The translations under genes and the position numbers were made by a program. DNA of 64,000 nucleotides, taken from the NCBI GenBank assembly GCA_025267735.1, contig CM046307.1, forward strand, positions 47,163,395 through 47,227,394, in the 5' to 3' direction. A model generated the notes under the pieces. It was not told where the DNA came from. It saw nothing but the letters and a program-made list of their open reading frames with translations, and did not search any database. The stretch comes from Mactra quadrangularis (taxonomy: Eukaryota > Mollusca > Bivalvia > Venerida > Mactridae). This document shows, piece by piece, positions 23,821-36,422 of this stretch (its first letter is position 1; each line of letters starts with the position of its first letter).

Positions 23821-23840
23821 TGACCTTGATGTGAAGGTCA
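23821..23840. promoter_or_regulatory. Everted AGGTCA half-sites (ER8-like)
   Basis: TGACCT at 23821-23826 and AGGTCA at 23835-23840 are separated by 8 bases. ER8 arrangements bind some nuclear receptors, but a single site without a nearby gene may be chance. Confidence 0.2.
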
Positions 23841-24542
23841 CCGCCTTGATATAATGTCGGGGGATGTTGGCGGTGGTGGCGTTTCCATGACGATATCCTC
23901 ATGGAGATATTCTCTGCTGGAATTTCCTGCAATTTTAATAAAATTTCTCACTTTTACAGACTTCGAGGAACTGATTTTACAAGTTTTTATGGAAACTATC
24001 TATATTTGTAAATTTGCAAGTTATTTAAGAAACCAGCTTATTGATAAATACGGCTGGAGTTTAGAACGATATCTAAGACGCTTTTACGTCCGGAGATATT
24101 GAAATTTTGAAATTCGAAACGCGCTTGAAATCGATTAAACAAATATCAATTTCCCAATGATTTTCAAATAAATCCCCAGATCAAATTCAGAGAAAGTTTG
24201 TCTTTAAACGTAATTTTAATTCAATACAGTGTTTATGTATCGTTAATCAATTTAGAAAGAGAAAAACAAAATCCATTGATATTTGATGAAAGCCGCCATT
24301 TTGAAATCACGTGACTTGCAAATTGTTTTCGTGGTTTTAATGGCGGATTTAATTAATGGATTTTTGCATGCGTTTGTACTGATTAAAATTGGAAATTAAT
24401 GAAAAATCAATTAGGACAAAAGTTTTGTATTCAATTTGGTCTCCACGGGAAAGGCAAGATCGTGGATAGTTTAGCCAAGAAATCTTTGAGCAGATTTAAA
24501 TTCAACGCCACAGAAATAGCGAAAGTTATATCTTAAACTAAA

Positions 24543-24682
24543 AAACGTCGGAACTGGCAGTACGTGCACTTGGAAGTTCTTTACGTGCTCAGTATACACC
24601 ATTGGTCATACGGTTCAATGTTTGACTTCCATACAAACCAGAACTAATGTCCAAACAATGAGCTGACTAGTTCCGACGTATT
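24543..24682. repeat. Foldback repeat with 'ACGTCGGAACT' arms
   Basis: 'acgtcggaactggcagtac' at 24545 is opposed by inverse 'tacgtcggaactagtcagc' ending at 24680. Arms of about 20 bases with few mismatches; single copy in the window. Confidence 0.55.
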
Positions 24683-25269
24683 CCTGTTTAAAATATACAT
24701 TTAGACCTTCACATTGCTTTTATGGTATGAAACTACTGCTTGACAAACAGTTTATAAAATGCTATCAAATCATACACCCCTTCAACGAAACTGTTACAAA
24801 AGAAGGATATGAAAAACGTATCAGAATGAACGACAATTATAATGACAAGATGGATAAAACTTATACCTAAAGGAGTATAATACATGTACATGTAGTTATA
24901 TACAGTTCTTGAAGATGACACGGAGAGGACACAATATATGATATGTCTACAGTATTGGTAACATCTCTAAAACAGTAATATAAAGAATCGATAATAATTT
25001 ATTAAAATACTTACTGACATGCACTTAAAACATCAGAATCTCGTTGGTAATTTGGTACCGTATGATGTTACTGTTCAACTTTATCTTAATATAAAACTAG
25101 CCTACATTCTTCTATATTAACAGGCAGATAGACTGGTTTTGTGTTGACCAATCATCATAGTTTCAAATATATAAAATATTTAAATCGATACATATAGAAT
25201 AAAGTCAAACATCATTTTGAGCCATACAAGACAAGCACCTCAATGGTTGGTTAGGACAGGTGGCATCAA

Positions 25270-25577
25270 CCCGGCTAGCTCAGTCGGTAGCGCACAAGTC
25301 TACTGATCGAGGGGTCGTGGGTTCGATTCCTGGACAGGACATACTTTCATGGAGCTTGGTCATGAAATATTTTTACTGCCATTCTCCCTCCTACCACTGA
25401 TTCTAAATAATGTAGGACAGTAGTCAGTCACTGACGGATGTATGCGTTTAGTAGTAGGTTAACAGCTAAATCCAGAGATTTAGTCTTTCCAGGAACGATG
25501 AGCACTGAGTATAGGTTGACTGACCCCCGTGATATAACTTATACAATGTGTTGCTACGGCGTTAAACCCAACAAAAA
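25270..25577 (+). mobile_element. SINE family A, best-preserved copy
   Basis: tRNA-like head with A box 'tagctcagtcggtagcgc' and B box 'gggttcgattcc', a middle with 'ctcctaccactgattcta' and 'ccaggaacgatgagcactga', and tail 'gtgttgctacggcgttaaac' 'ccaacaaaaa'. About 308 bases. It is a SINE, not a tRNA gene: the cloverleaf stems do not close and the body continues. Confidence 0.88.
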
Positions 25578-25687
25578 ATAGGAGAGGTGGTCGTCTTACA
25601 CGGATGTATAATAGATCAATAGTCAAATGTTGAACGGACGAATAACCGTGTCTGTTTTAGTCAATATATTGTTTAAAAATACAAGTG

Positions 25688-25998
25688 AACCCGTTCGCTT
25701 TGTTCAGTCGTAACGCGCCTCACTACGAACCCATGCGTGGTGGGTTCTATTCCCAGGCGGGACCTCCATATTCCTCCGTGAAATTTGGTCTTAAAATATT
25801 TTCTATGGTCGTTCTCCTGCCAAACTCTGCAACAAGTAGAGTTGCCAGTCACGTTTGGGTATATATGCTTAGTACCTAGTATTATCTTTAAATCTTGTAT
25901 TCAGAGACCGAGGCTTATCCAGGCACTATGAGAAGGACGACCGACTGACCGCAAAGAAATGACTGAAAAATAAATGTTGAAGTACAAAACACAACAAA
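25688..25998 (+). mobile_element. SINE family A, diverged second copy
   Basis: 'ttgttcagtcgtaacgcgcc', 'gtggtgggttctattccca', 'ccgtgaaatttggtc', 'gttctcctgccaa', 'tccaggcactatgagaagg' and 'gaccgactgaccgc' parallel the copy at 25270. A 64-codon frame inside it is SINE sequence. Confidence 0.65.
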
Positions 25999-28560
25999 TA
26001 CACAGCGACCTACCGCTCATGTATGACAGTATTATAGTGTATCAATTAAAAGTCAATATCCAATAAAATCGATACATATCTACGATATAACTGTCAAGAT
26101 ATTATATTGAGATTTTTACAAGCGATAAATCGTTAACAGACTTCAGCATGAATTATGATACAAGCCGATAACAAGACTTCCAACATTCATCTTTTCACAA
26201 GAGAAAAAAACTTCTTTTTTATTTTCTAAACAGACTTCAATCAGAATTTATTGTTAACTTTATTTTAAATGCCCTCTCGAGACTTGCTTTATAATAACAA
26301 AGTTGTGATAAAACACACAGTTAAATTGTTAATTTTAAATTTGCGGTCTTCACCAGGTTTTTTCTAAGGAGATAATTCTCAGAAAAACTAACTGAGACAT
26401 TAACTAGACGGATGAAAAAAGTTGCCAATATAGAACTTAGTATTTACGACTCTAGATTTTATTGAGACAATCTTAAAATGTCAGGCTCTGGTTTGAATAT
26501 TTGAGAATTCAATTGAAAACAAAGTCTCTCTGTACGGTCCCAATCCACCAACAACGCGATACAATAATAGTTTGAAAGCGCGAACTCGAAAGGTCCATGA
26601 CAAAAAAGTTCCAACGGCTCGGGTCTCCGACTAGTTCAAATAAGTTATTTTTTGCTTCCCTTCGTTTCATAATAGTTTTCTAGGTTTTATTTAACAAGAT
26701 GTATAAAGGAAATAGATTGTTGCAACGTTAAATGTTCAAACCATACCAGGTAGTTTAAGGTAGCAGAGTTCTAGGCTTCGATCGTTTACTGTATATAATA
26801 TCTATATAAAGTGTCTTTGATGGACTGGGAACCGTGCCGGCTGCCTGTGCTTGAAAACCATAGACAAACATAGAAAAATGTAGGTGTCAGTCGGCGATAG
26901 TCCATGTCATTGTGAATTCATAAACTCTGAGCTTCATAGAAAATACGACATTGGATGGGTTTTTTGTAGCACCGAAAGGGTCTGTTTGAATTTTACAACA
27001 ATGTAGTTCTTATTCAAGACATTGTTCTGTTCATAACCTACCTCTGACGCAGACCTTTATAGGTCTGGAATTATATTCATGCTCTAATAGTATTATACAT
27101 CGAACCTGAAGCTTTGCGGCAATGAAAGTTGATACAAATCATTTATATTGTAAATAACAGGGTAGATTATCATACAAACAATTACCATCTTTTACTTTTG
27201 TATAACTTATTTGGTGACCAATTGCACTATAATTGTTATAATCAGAACACTGCTCTACTCCTTTCAAAACGTTTCCATACAATTTTGCGAGTTTCAGAAA
27301 AGTTGATATTTAAGTTGAAATGTTTTGTCGTGCAGTTCTAAACTACTACGTACTGCTGAACATGTTTCTGTTTAAAATGACAAAACATTTAATAACTCAG
27401 TTGAGAGAAGACTTATCGTTACATACATCTGCAAGAAAGTGACATTTTAGTCAGCCAATATTCCAATCACGAATATAAAGTAGTTTCCGATACGCCATGA
27501 TTAATAAAAGACGACTGTAGTTTTCTTTAGTTTTAGTTTACTTATAAAACAACGGACGTTTTTTTGTCCTAAAACATACAATAAACCTCATATTTTTCGA
27601 TGACTTGTATAATTAGCATTAACTAACTAATCTTTGCCCTCTTTATTCTGATTTAGAGTCACAAAGAATGTTATTTCTTGGACCAGTCCTTTTTCCATAC
27701 TAGATCAATATATTTTAATTAAAGAAAGAAATCTGGACGGATTTACAGCACAGATTAAACATAACAATTTAATTGCAAACAGAAATATTTTATAGTCGGA
27801 AGTTTATGGAAGCAAATGAGAGATAGAGAGGCCGTTAGTCCTGGGCTATTGTTGTATCGTTAAATCGTAATTTTTTACCGATACGTCTGTCGACTAATAA
27901 ACGAGACGTTGAAAATTTTCCAAGACAATTAATAGTAAGCGACGTTTGCTATGAAAATATTTAATTTAAGAATTGAATGCTATACAAACATGATATATAA
28001 GGTTGAAACAGCTGGAGTTTTCAATTTACAATTATTATGACGTATTGTTTTCCATGATAGAAATGTTGTCTTAATATTACTTGTTTAAGATAGACAAACC
28101 GGCGGTACAGATGACATTTTATGTAGCAGGCGATCTTTGACAATCTGGTTCCAAAGCCCTGTCTTTTTCTGCCTCGGGTAAAAAGAACATGTCCGCAACT
28201 AAGTTGTGGACAGACTATTTTGACACTCTTATGTATATTTTATGCATTTGACCCCTGTAAAATAATGGGTTTTTTAATATAATATATGTTCAAACTCAAT
28301 CCCTAATTGTGATCATTTCAAATGATGCAAGGCTGTAAAAACCGGAAGTTGAGATTCAAACATGGTCAGGCATGCGTAGTGACTACTTCCGTTCTAAAAT
28401 CCTCGCCTCTCTGTACTAACAATTGTTTAAACCAATTTGCGGTTCCGTTATGCGTGAAATGAAACAAAATGACGATGAAATTACTTTTGACCCAGTACAT
28501 GTACTTAGAAATATTTCTGGTTTTACGATTAATATTACCAATATAGATTCGGAACATACA
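25999..28560. other. AT-rich non-coding stretch
   Basis: No gene or repeat that I can support; frames up to about 70 codons only. Confidence 0.5.
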
Positions 28561-28660
28561 GCCTCGTTCTGGGAGTATTTATATATACGGCCTCGTTTTG
28601 GGAGTAGTTGTTTATAGCCTCGTTTTGGGAATTTATGCGTTTGCTCGTTTTGAAAATTTA
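28561..28660. repeat. Short degenerate tandem repeat, period 25-29
   Basis: 'cctcgttctgggag' (28562), 'cctcgttttgggag' (28591), 'cctcgttttggga' (28618) and 'gctcgttttgaaa' (28643), separated by AT-rich spacers. Confidence 0.75.
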
Positions 28661-29628
28661 GACGAGCAATTTAGTTGATTATATTCATTGTTTGACATAG
28701 ATATAACCTCGGTGGAATTTAAAGTTCACGAGTGAAAGGTCAATTTCTAAAGTCCATTAAATGGACATAATCCATAACTCTTTCATTTGTTATCTTTTTT
28801 ATGCGAGGAGAAATATAAAAAATTCGAACATTAACCGATATGTTATCGTCAAAACTGTTGATTTCTAGTGCCCAGATATTCATAAAACATTTCAAGCGAA
28901 TGATAACGCTAGGTGAAAATTAAATCCGAAGTAAACGAGCGTGCTATGAGTTTTACTCAGTTAGATTGGGAAATATTGACATGTTTCAAATTTGTTTCAA
29001 TAATAAACGTGAAATTTCAGTATGCGCACAACAGAAATGTTATAAAATGTGTCCAATTTATTAATCTAGCACAGAACTATACACTTGGGACAAGGCATTT
29101 ACAAATGAATTTGTGATCATCTATCAAAAATCTATTCGATTTTACATTTTATAAAATTGTTTGTCAATTGCGGAAAGATCGGCGACTAAATGTTGTATCT
29201 GACATTTTCAAGTCATTTTATATTGAAGCAATACAAGTTTTTTGTAAAATAACTTTCAATATGAAAGATCTAAGTTGTGTGCATAAAAATACAGTAAAAC
29301 CTCGAGTGTAAAAGACCCATGTAGTAGGTTGACTCATTTACATCCATTGATATTTTTATAGACATTTCAATTAAATTTACTAAACTGAATGTCTGTGACA
29401 ATCAATTGTTCGGATCTATTCAGAAGTTAGTCAAACATCGAAATGGTTTCAAGGTAAGTACAGTCCCAAGCTAAAAGAGAAGGGAGTGTCACGTGACTTC
29501 AGTATATACAAAGTCTTAAAATCAAGGCGGCGAAATCCTCGACTCGACCAGGAAATATAATATATATAAATGTTCATTTATTTGGTAAAAATGTTTATTA
29601 TGTTTACCTGTATCACGGAACGCGCTTA
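28661..29628. other. AT-rich non-coding stretch
   Basis: Nothing recognised. Confidence 0.5.
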
Positions 29629-29802
29629 AAGTTCCACTAATACGAATATCAAAATGTAAGGTCATTACATAGCGAAATGGCCATATTATAGGGATCATTT
29701 TCTTCCCAAATTTATCATTTGGTACTTAAAATCTTCAAACAAAAATACTTTATTTTGTAATAACCAAGGTGGCCATCATTGCGGTATTTCACTGTATCAA
29801 AA
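29629..29802 (+). repeat. Interspersed repeat family R3, copy 3
   Basis: 'gttccactaatacga', 'atagggatcattttcttccc', 'ttttgtaataaccaaggtgg' and 'ccatcattgcggtatttcac' 'tgta' correspond to the copies at 1205 and 12440. Confidence 0.6.
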
Positions 29803-30466
29803 TCAAACGTCATTGTAACCTTCAAAACACAAAAATGATTAAACCTGCAGGTATCTCAATAGATTGTTTCCAGTTGTAAAACTCGTACGTTATTTTCTAT
29901 CATCTTACATACAACAAGTATCTATCTATATACAAGTTTACCATCGTAAAATAATATATCACAATCCTGATGACTGGTTTCAATTAAAACACAAAAAACT
30001 ACTCTACATTGACACGTAGCTGTGGTTAAAACTTGGAACCAGTCTAGCTTCTATCATTCTATATTCATAAAAAATATTTGTAAAATGCACAATAAAGTCG
30101 TTCTCACGTTGAGTAATGTATCTTCTACCTCCACGAGACATAACTACCCCAAACAGTAAAGTGTAAGATTAATTAGACAAATACTGAGGTTTACAAATTA
30201 TTTTCCTGTAGTTTTTGAAGAAAGAAAAAAATCACCCTCAAAAACTAAACGCTTGCCAAGGTGATGCCGTATTATGTAATAATTGAGAGTTAACAATGTA
30301 GAGATTTGACAATTATTGAGAACTCTATATCTAATTATAATCATACTAATGTATAAACATGGAAACTTTACCAGGTTAGCTGTCTGTAGATCTCGACCGA
30401 GTACGTATATCTTGGCTGAACCTAATGTTAAAAAGTTTAAGCAAAAAAAGTTAAAGTACGGTTTAA
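29803..30466. other. AT-rich non-coding stretch
   Basis: Nothing recognised; a 95-codon minus frame lacks domains. Confidence 0.5.
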
Positions 30467-30700
30467 AGTCTGCTTCCATATACATGTTCAGCCGACTTTA
30501 CAATCTTGTACGATTAAATCCTGATCACTGAAATCACCCTCAGACAGGCGATCCCTCAAAGTACCCATTTACACCTGGATGGAGTGGAACAACTGTAGGT
30601 TTATTTCTTGCTCAAAGAAATTAGCAGTGCCCCTAGTGGGGATCGAACCCGGGACCTCTCGATCCCTAAGCGCGCGTCCTACCACTGGACCACTGTTTTT
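30467..30700 (-). mobile_element. SINE family B, near full-length copy
   Basis: Read on the minus strand: 'cagtggtccagtggtaggac', 'gcttagggatcgagaggtcc', 'cgggttcgatccccactagg', 'ggcactgctaatttctttg', 'agcaagaaataaacctac', and 3' 'ggctgaacatgtatatggaa' 'gcagact'. It corresponds to 37797-38025. The plus-strand frame giving a 'VPLVGIEPGTSRSLSARP' peptide is antisense SINE. Confidence 0.85.
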
Positions 30701-30859
30701 ACATATTGCGAAGATTGGCCATAAATGCATTGTTTTTCTTCATCCATTACCCCGTCTTCCTCTTTATCAAATAGAACAACTACCAGCTACTGACGAGGGT
30801 TGACCACCGACTATGACATGAGGTAGGTACTATGTTAAAAGCTTGGCATCAAATGATCA

Positions 30860-31013
30860 AGGACTATCCAGAACATATGCAGCCACAAATCTCGAAATCC
30901 AAGCTTTTCCAACAACAGTGAAGTCCGGGGACAGTGAGTATGAGGATTGAACGCTGCAATATCACTAAAATATTGTTGCAACGCTGCATAATACATCTAA
31001 CAAAACAATGTTT
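30860..31013 (+). mobile_element. SINE family A 3' remnant
   Basis: 'gtccggggacagtgagtatg', 'ttgaacgctgcaatatcac', 'ttgttgcaacgctgcataat' and 'acatctaacaaaacaatg' align with the family A tail in order, strongly decayed. Confidence 0.5.
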
Positions 31014-31602
31014 TTGAAAAGAGTGACTTTCAATGCAAACTAGTGAATTATGCTATGATTAACTTATTCAAAGTTTAAAATACATTAGTCTAAGGCCGAT
31101 ATAGCTCTGCGTGTATTTCTCTGTAACTCATACTTAGTGATAGCACGTGACGATACGTGCATGTAGACAGAAGGTAAAAAACTCATCACGTATTGTAGCA
31201 ACTCAGTAAATGAGTTTACATATCATATTGCGACTAAAAAAAACAAGTGTTTGAGAAAAAACGGTATATTGATGTAAATGACAAATTTACAGGGTATGCT
31301 TAATTAGCTAATACCCGGTTCGTATTAAATGATTTTTAGTCGAGTTTTGGATGGTGTAGGCGTTAAACAGCTATGCATACTTTTTTAAAACTTATTCGGG
31401 CTTTCCTCCCTTTTCGCGCCAAAAAAAACTAAGTGCCTTGTACTTTTATGCTGGCAAATGAGTTCATTGGCGCTTTGTATTTGGGTACATGTATATACAT
31501 TTTTGTATACAGTTAAATTCCACTAAAAAGACGTCTTTGCTTATTGAAGGCTTTCCATATAATGCTATAAAGTTATTTTTCACCCAAGGAAATAAACAAG
31601 CG
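31014..31602. other. AT-rich non-coding stretch
   Basis: Nothing recognised. Confidence 0.5.
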
Positions 31603-31775
31603 GCTTGGCCAAGTGGTTACGACGTTGGGCTGATAGTCACGGATAGGCAGCTCAGCGATTGTTCAAATCACATCAAAAACCTATACCTCGCTGTTCCCTT
31701 GAGCAAGATACTTTATTGAACTAATTCTTAAGCACCAGGGATACCAGGAGGCAGACTCGAGAGAGAATAATCTTT
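31603..31775 (+). mobile_element. SINE family C copy 2, tRNA-Leu/Ser-like head
   Basis: 'ggcttggccaagtggttacg' (A box), 'cagctcagcgattgttcaaa' 'tcac' (B box), then 'cttgagcaagatactttatt'. The A and B boxes match 6838-6990. Part of a 76-codon plus frame here is this SINE. Confidence 0.65.
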
Positions 31776-31821
31776 GTTTTTAGACTTAGTTTCACAATGG
31801 AGCTTAAATAATCAGTATACA

Positions 31822-32148
31822 TGGGCGGATCCAGCGGGGTGGTCAGGGTGGTCCGGACCCCCCCCCCAGGATTTGGAAAATGTACATGTTCATTAGTGTA
31901 TTTCTTGCTTGTAAGTCATTTTTACCAAGTTCTTTAACTAGTAGTATGAAGCATTTTTCTTGGTGCTTAACACAGATTTAATACTTAAGTAGTTTTTATT
32001 ATCAATATTTTGCATTTTTTCTGCAAAATGTGTATAATGTGGTTGTGGTTCGTGTTTCGGACCCCCCCCCCCCCTATAAAAATTCGGACCCTCCTAGAAA
32101 ATTTCGGAACCCCCCCCCCCTAGAAAAAAATCCAAGATCTGCCCCTGG
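31822..32148. mobile_element. C-rich MITE with 'GGGCGGATCCAG'-type ends, copy 2
   Basis: Left end 'atgggcggatccagcgggg' and inverse right end 'ccaggggcagatcttggatt' form imperfect terminal inverted repeats. Three long C runs with 'ggacc/ggaac' and 'tagaaaa' repeats sit in the body. It aligns with 763-1022. Confidence 0.75.
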
Positions 32149-34561
32149 TATAGCTTGTTAGAATTGATCGTAGTCAAAAATACAATTAAAATATCATTAA
32201 CTCAGTTAAAATTGTGTGCATGTTTCGAAGCTTGTAATGTAATAACCTGTCTCAAGTCAATCTGCACACACTATATAAACATAACACTGGCGAATAGAAA
32301 ATATCATATATAAATATGAACTACAAGTACTTGAGTAATATATACATGAATCAAAGAGACATTTAACATAGCTTTTCATTTGAGTAATATATGTAATATG
32401 TTCATGGCTTCTTAAAACAGTGAATTGATATTAAAATAGTTTAACCAGTTGTTCACTATAAATCACCGCGTTTTTTGATTAATTAATGAAAGATAGTGCG
32501 CGTGATACGACCATTTATTAAATCCTGACAAGTGTCAAAACAACTTAAAACAATTTTAACACTCTCACCCCTCACTAAACGAGAAACAAAGACTGGAAAA
32601 TTAAAACAAAAGAGATTTTTCCACAAGTTAGATGTTGATGGGGGTTTTATAAGATTTTTTTCGTTTTTTATATGAAAAGTTTAACAAAAGAGAAAAATCC
32701 TGAGTTTGAACTTTAAAAACGAAAATTTTAACTAATTAACATATCAACTATTTGTGATGCAGGAAATTGGTTGTCATTTTGATGGATTGTTCGGACATTT
32801 AAAACTTATTTTTATAATTTTTTATCCAAATTCTCAATTAACTGTGAAGGTTTTCTGTGATTTTGGTTTTTTGTGTGTGCATGACGAATTGAAAGATAAC
32901 TGAATTTTTTTAAGGAGCAGACGAATCGGAAATTCTAATATTAACTCATTAGTCAAAAGATCACGTTATGAAAATTGATAATAAAAACTCAATTTATCAA
33001 GCATCGAAGTTTTTCAAACAAACCCCTCCTCCCTCTCACAGAAAAAAGTCTGTCAGAACAATAGTTCCAATGCAATAAAAGATGCAATATTTAACGAGCC
33101 TCAGTTGGACTTTAGTCATAACTTTTGGCAACGGTTATCTCCCTTGAAAGTTTTAGCGCCATTAAAGTTGGCGCGTAATGAGAGTTGAATTTTAGAATTA
33201 TGGTTGAATGGATAAATAGTTGAGCGCAGAGATATGTTAAAATATTGTTGGCATAGAAATAATTCAATATAGATTCTTTCATTCGCCCTTGAATATAATT
33301 TCCACATAATTTCATATTTTTCTTGCCAGTTTTTTTTGTGTATACATGAATAACCGTAATAAACTAATGATATATGCGAGTCTAAAAACTATGGGAGTTC
33401 AAGAATTATGCCTCCTCTCTGGCGTGGAAAGAAATGATTCGAATTTTGAACGTGTTTTACTTGATGTGAATCTATATTTTCAGATGGCTTTTTACCTTCA
33501 GAAAATACAATACAGTTCACCCCACATGTGCTAGTGCTATCAGTTATACGTAAGTTTGTCAAGTTGGAATTTTGGCATTCAGTCAAATTTCAGGAAAAAA
33601 GCCTGAGTTTTGTTGTTTTGCACATGTATATATAAGCGAAAGTCACTTTGATTAAAAGTTGAAGTTACTGTTGCTAAGTTATGTTAGTTTTTTGCTTTTA
33701 GGTCTATTTCAGCTATCAGAGTCAGAATTTCTAGAGGTATCATGTGCAAAGAAATTCGACAAGTTATTTTCCATTCGTATTATGAACACCAGGTACATAC
33801 TGATGGAGACAAAACATGCAGCAAAAAATGATCATGAATTTTGAAAACAGACATTTATTCATGCATGTCTTCTATATCACAAATCATAAAATGATTAGCG
33901 TTTAATTTGTTTCGGGGAAGAACGACGCACGCCACGAAGAGGTTTTTTTCTCTTCATAATTTCGCCGAAGTTTTATTAATGGGTTTTTGTCGTTTAACTA
34001 TATGTATATGGTATATGCCTTTATTACTATGAATATTTTGAATAACGAGGGGTGTCAAAAATTTGACATTTTTGACAAAAACATTGCATTGTGATTAATG
34101 GTTTGTGCATTACGGTAACTATTGACAACTTAATGATAGTACATGTAAAATAATATGGAAATTTTGAAAGATTGTCATGTTTGATTACTAGTTTATGCAT
34201 TTTTACTTTTTTCTCACTAAAAGATGGACAGGTATTTTTTCAACGCTTGTGGCAAATATATGTTTTAGAAATGATTGAAAACTATGTTAATTTGATCATG
34301 TTTAAAGTGGCAGAACGGGTTTGTTGACCACGTGTGCACAACTTGTGAGTGGTGTTCATCTGTTACCCACGCTCGGTGTGCCTTAATAATTTAAGAGCAA
34401 ATGAGAATGTTTAAAGTTAAAAAACCTCTAAATTTCATTATTTTAGGCAGCTATAATTAAGACTCTTCATTGGTAAAAGAATATTAACCCATTCTGATGT
34501 CCCCAATCCTAATCCTTATAAAAGTTTAGGGCTAGTCATGAAACACGTTTATCCGTGCAAG
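32149..34561. other. AT-rich non-coding stretch
   Basis: No gene supported. A 61-codon plus frame at 33659 looks signal-peptide-like but starts at TTG and has no wider support. Confidence 0.5.
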
Positions 34562-34686
34562 AGTACGGAAGCCCTAAAGTGACATTTTGAAATATTTTAC
34601 TATTTGTATTCATGATTATATCGTTTTAAACGTAACATTATTATTGTAAATGAAATATAGAAATGTCACTTTAAGGGAACCGTACT
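34562..34686. mobile_element. Foldback MITE with 'AGTACGG...AAAGTGACATTT' arms
   Basis: Left arm 'agtacggaagccctaaagtg' 'acattttgaaatatttta'; right arm inverse 'agtacggttcccttaaagtg' 'acatttctatatttca'. Arms of about 36 bases around a short AT-rich loop. Confidence 0.8.
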
Positions 34687-36065
34687 AGAGCGAATCTGAT
34701 ACAGAAATATGTAACGTACGTGCAACGGTTCAAGTAGTAGAAAGTTAACTATTTGAAACGTGACTCGTAAAGACTTATTGAATAACTATTCAACAAGTAT
34801 CAGTCTTCCCCTTCAGCACGTGCATGTGTACAATTACTTACAGCATTCAAGTGCAAAGTCATCAAAGTGCGGTTTACAGCGACTATATTCCATAAATAAG
34901 TCGACTTTTAATTAATTAAAATATACGCAGATATGTTCACTTCTTTTCCACATTTGCAAAACTTGTTTTACACTAACAAGATCATCGCGGGTGCGACCTG
35001 CGAGCGTCTAGTTCAACTGCGATCAACTGCGTGGGTTCAATTTATTTAGAAAGTTAATTATTGATTTATTATGACCAACTGACCTTTTGGAACGCCAAGA
35101 CGTTGGCCTATCAGCTGGAAGTCTGTGGCCAGTGTTTTCTATTTTTACGATTTTTTGGTTTCATTTCTCTGTAAGTACGAACTCAATAAAAATATTTTTT
35201 TCATGCGTCTGATCATAACTTACAGACGCTTGCCACGTGTATACGTTCCATGTCACTTTGTTCGAGGTATATTGATTAGAAAACGAATTTAAGTACCACT
35301 ATTCTGATGAGCTCATCATTAAAATGATCTTACAGCACGTCTTTCATCAAACCTTAATAAATTCTTTTAGGAGTTTTCAAAGAAAAGTTACAATCAAAAC
35401 GGCGCGCCACTTGAAAACGTTATTATCCTAAACTATGCATCGACGGTGTCTTTGAAAATAATCACACGTGTTTTCAATGAAGTTTCAGGCTTTGGCTGTT
35501 TTGACAATCAAATATTTTGGCTTCACTAGTGAATATTATTGCATATGTTTTTTTTGTTTCGGATTCTGATAGCGTTCTAAGAGCTTTTTTATTGTCTTTT
35601 CGTATTTAATTGTTTGAGAAATCTTCAAACCTAATTGTCAGCATTCCACCTTCAGTGGTTTGAATGTAAAGTCATAGAAACTTCTATCATTTTATTAAGC
35701 GACTTATGAAAATCACAAACACGTTGTATGGTAATAGCCTGTACTAAGAATCATAGATTTATAAACAAAATTTTCATAGAAGTTTCACCATTAATGCTTA
35801 AATGATACTTTAAACCCTCCTATCTCAAAGACGTGAATCCGAAGTAATTTTGTCAAAGATTGCTGTAGGCACATCATAAACCAATAACACACATGGGAAT
35901 GCTTGGTAAAATATGTATTACAAAGTATTTTACATCAATATTCTAATTTTGAACAAATATATAGTCATTAAATAAAAGATTGTTTTCAGGTTTCAAGGAG
36001 TATACTTAAATTCCAAACTTAGGAAGAATTTATTGTATTACTGTGCACGTGTTGCACTCTAGCCA
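34687..36065. other. AT-rich non-coding stretch
   Basis: A weak tRNA-like stretch near 34985-35040 ('gtgggttcaattt') may be an old SINE head. Otherwise nothing. Confidence 0.45.
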
Positions 36066-36422
36066 TTAAAGCTGTTCCTTCACAGGTTTCAACTTAAATA
36101 TTAACATTTTTTTAAAACTCGCAAAAGTTGTGCAGAAACATTTTGAAGGCATTAACACAGTGCTCTAATAATGGCGATTTTAGTGTAAATTGAGCTACTA
36201 CTGTAAAATGGGGTAATTTCATGAACAACAACCTACCCCGTTAGTAATGGTAAAGATTTTTTATTACGTTTTGGGGACATTTATATTACTTTACTCGCAA
36301 TCTTTCTGTCAGTTTGCCTTAAAATATAAAGAACTCATTTTCTAAACTCAGTTACAGACACTGACAGGCCACTTTAAAACATCGAAAAAAAATACAAAAA
36401 TCTGTGAACGAGATGCTTTAAA
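36066..36422. mobile_element. MITE family 'TTAAAGGTAC', copy 2
   Basis: Left end 'ttaaagctgttccttcacag' and inverse right end 'tttaaagcatctcgttcaca' 'gattt' are terminal inverted repeats. The interior is collinear with 7569-7922 ('ttcaacttaaatatta', 'gcgattttagtgtaaattga', 'ctgtcagtttgcctta'). Confidence 0.75.

Noticed and set aside
23854..24102. 82-codon plus frame with ATG, near an ER8-like site
   Set aside because: No homology I recognise; hydrophobic and AT-biased composition is compatible with chance.
25271..25335. Possible tRNA gene
   Set aside because: A and B boxes are good, but acceptor and anticodon stems do not pair and the sequence continues into a SINE body found in other copies.
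30579..30803. Frame giving a 'VPLVGIEPGTSRSLSARP' peptide, and the similar minus frame at 37641-37868
   Set aside because: Both are antisense translations of the tRNA-like head of family B SINEs, a common source of false gene models.
33659..33844. Signal-peptide-like 61-codon frame
   Set aside because: First codon is TTG; without an ATG or an upstream exon there is no support for a secreted peptide.
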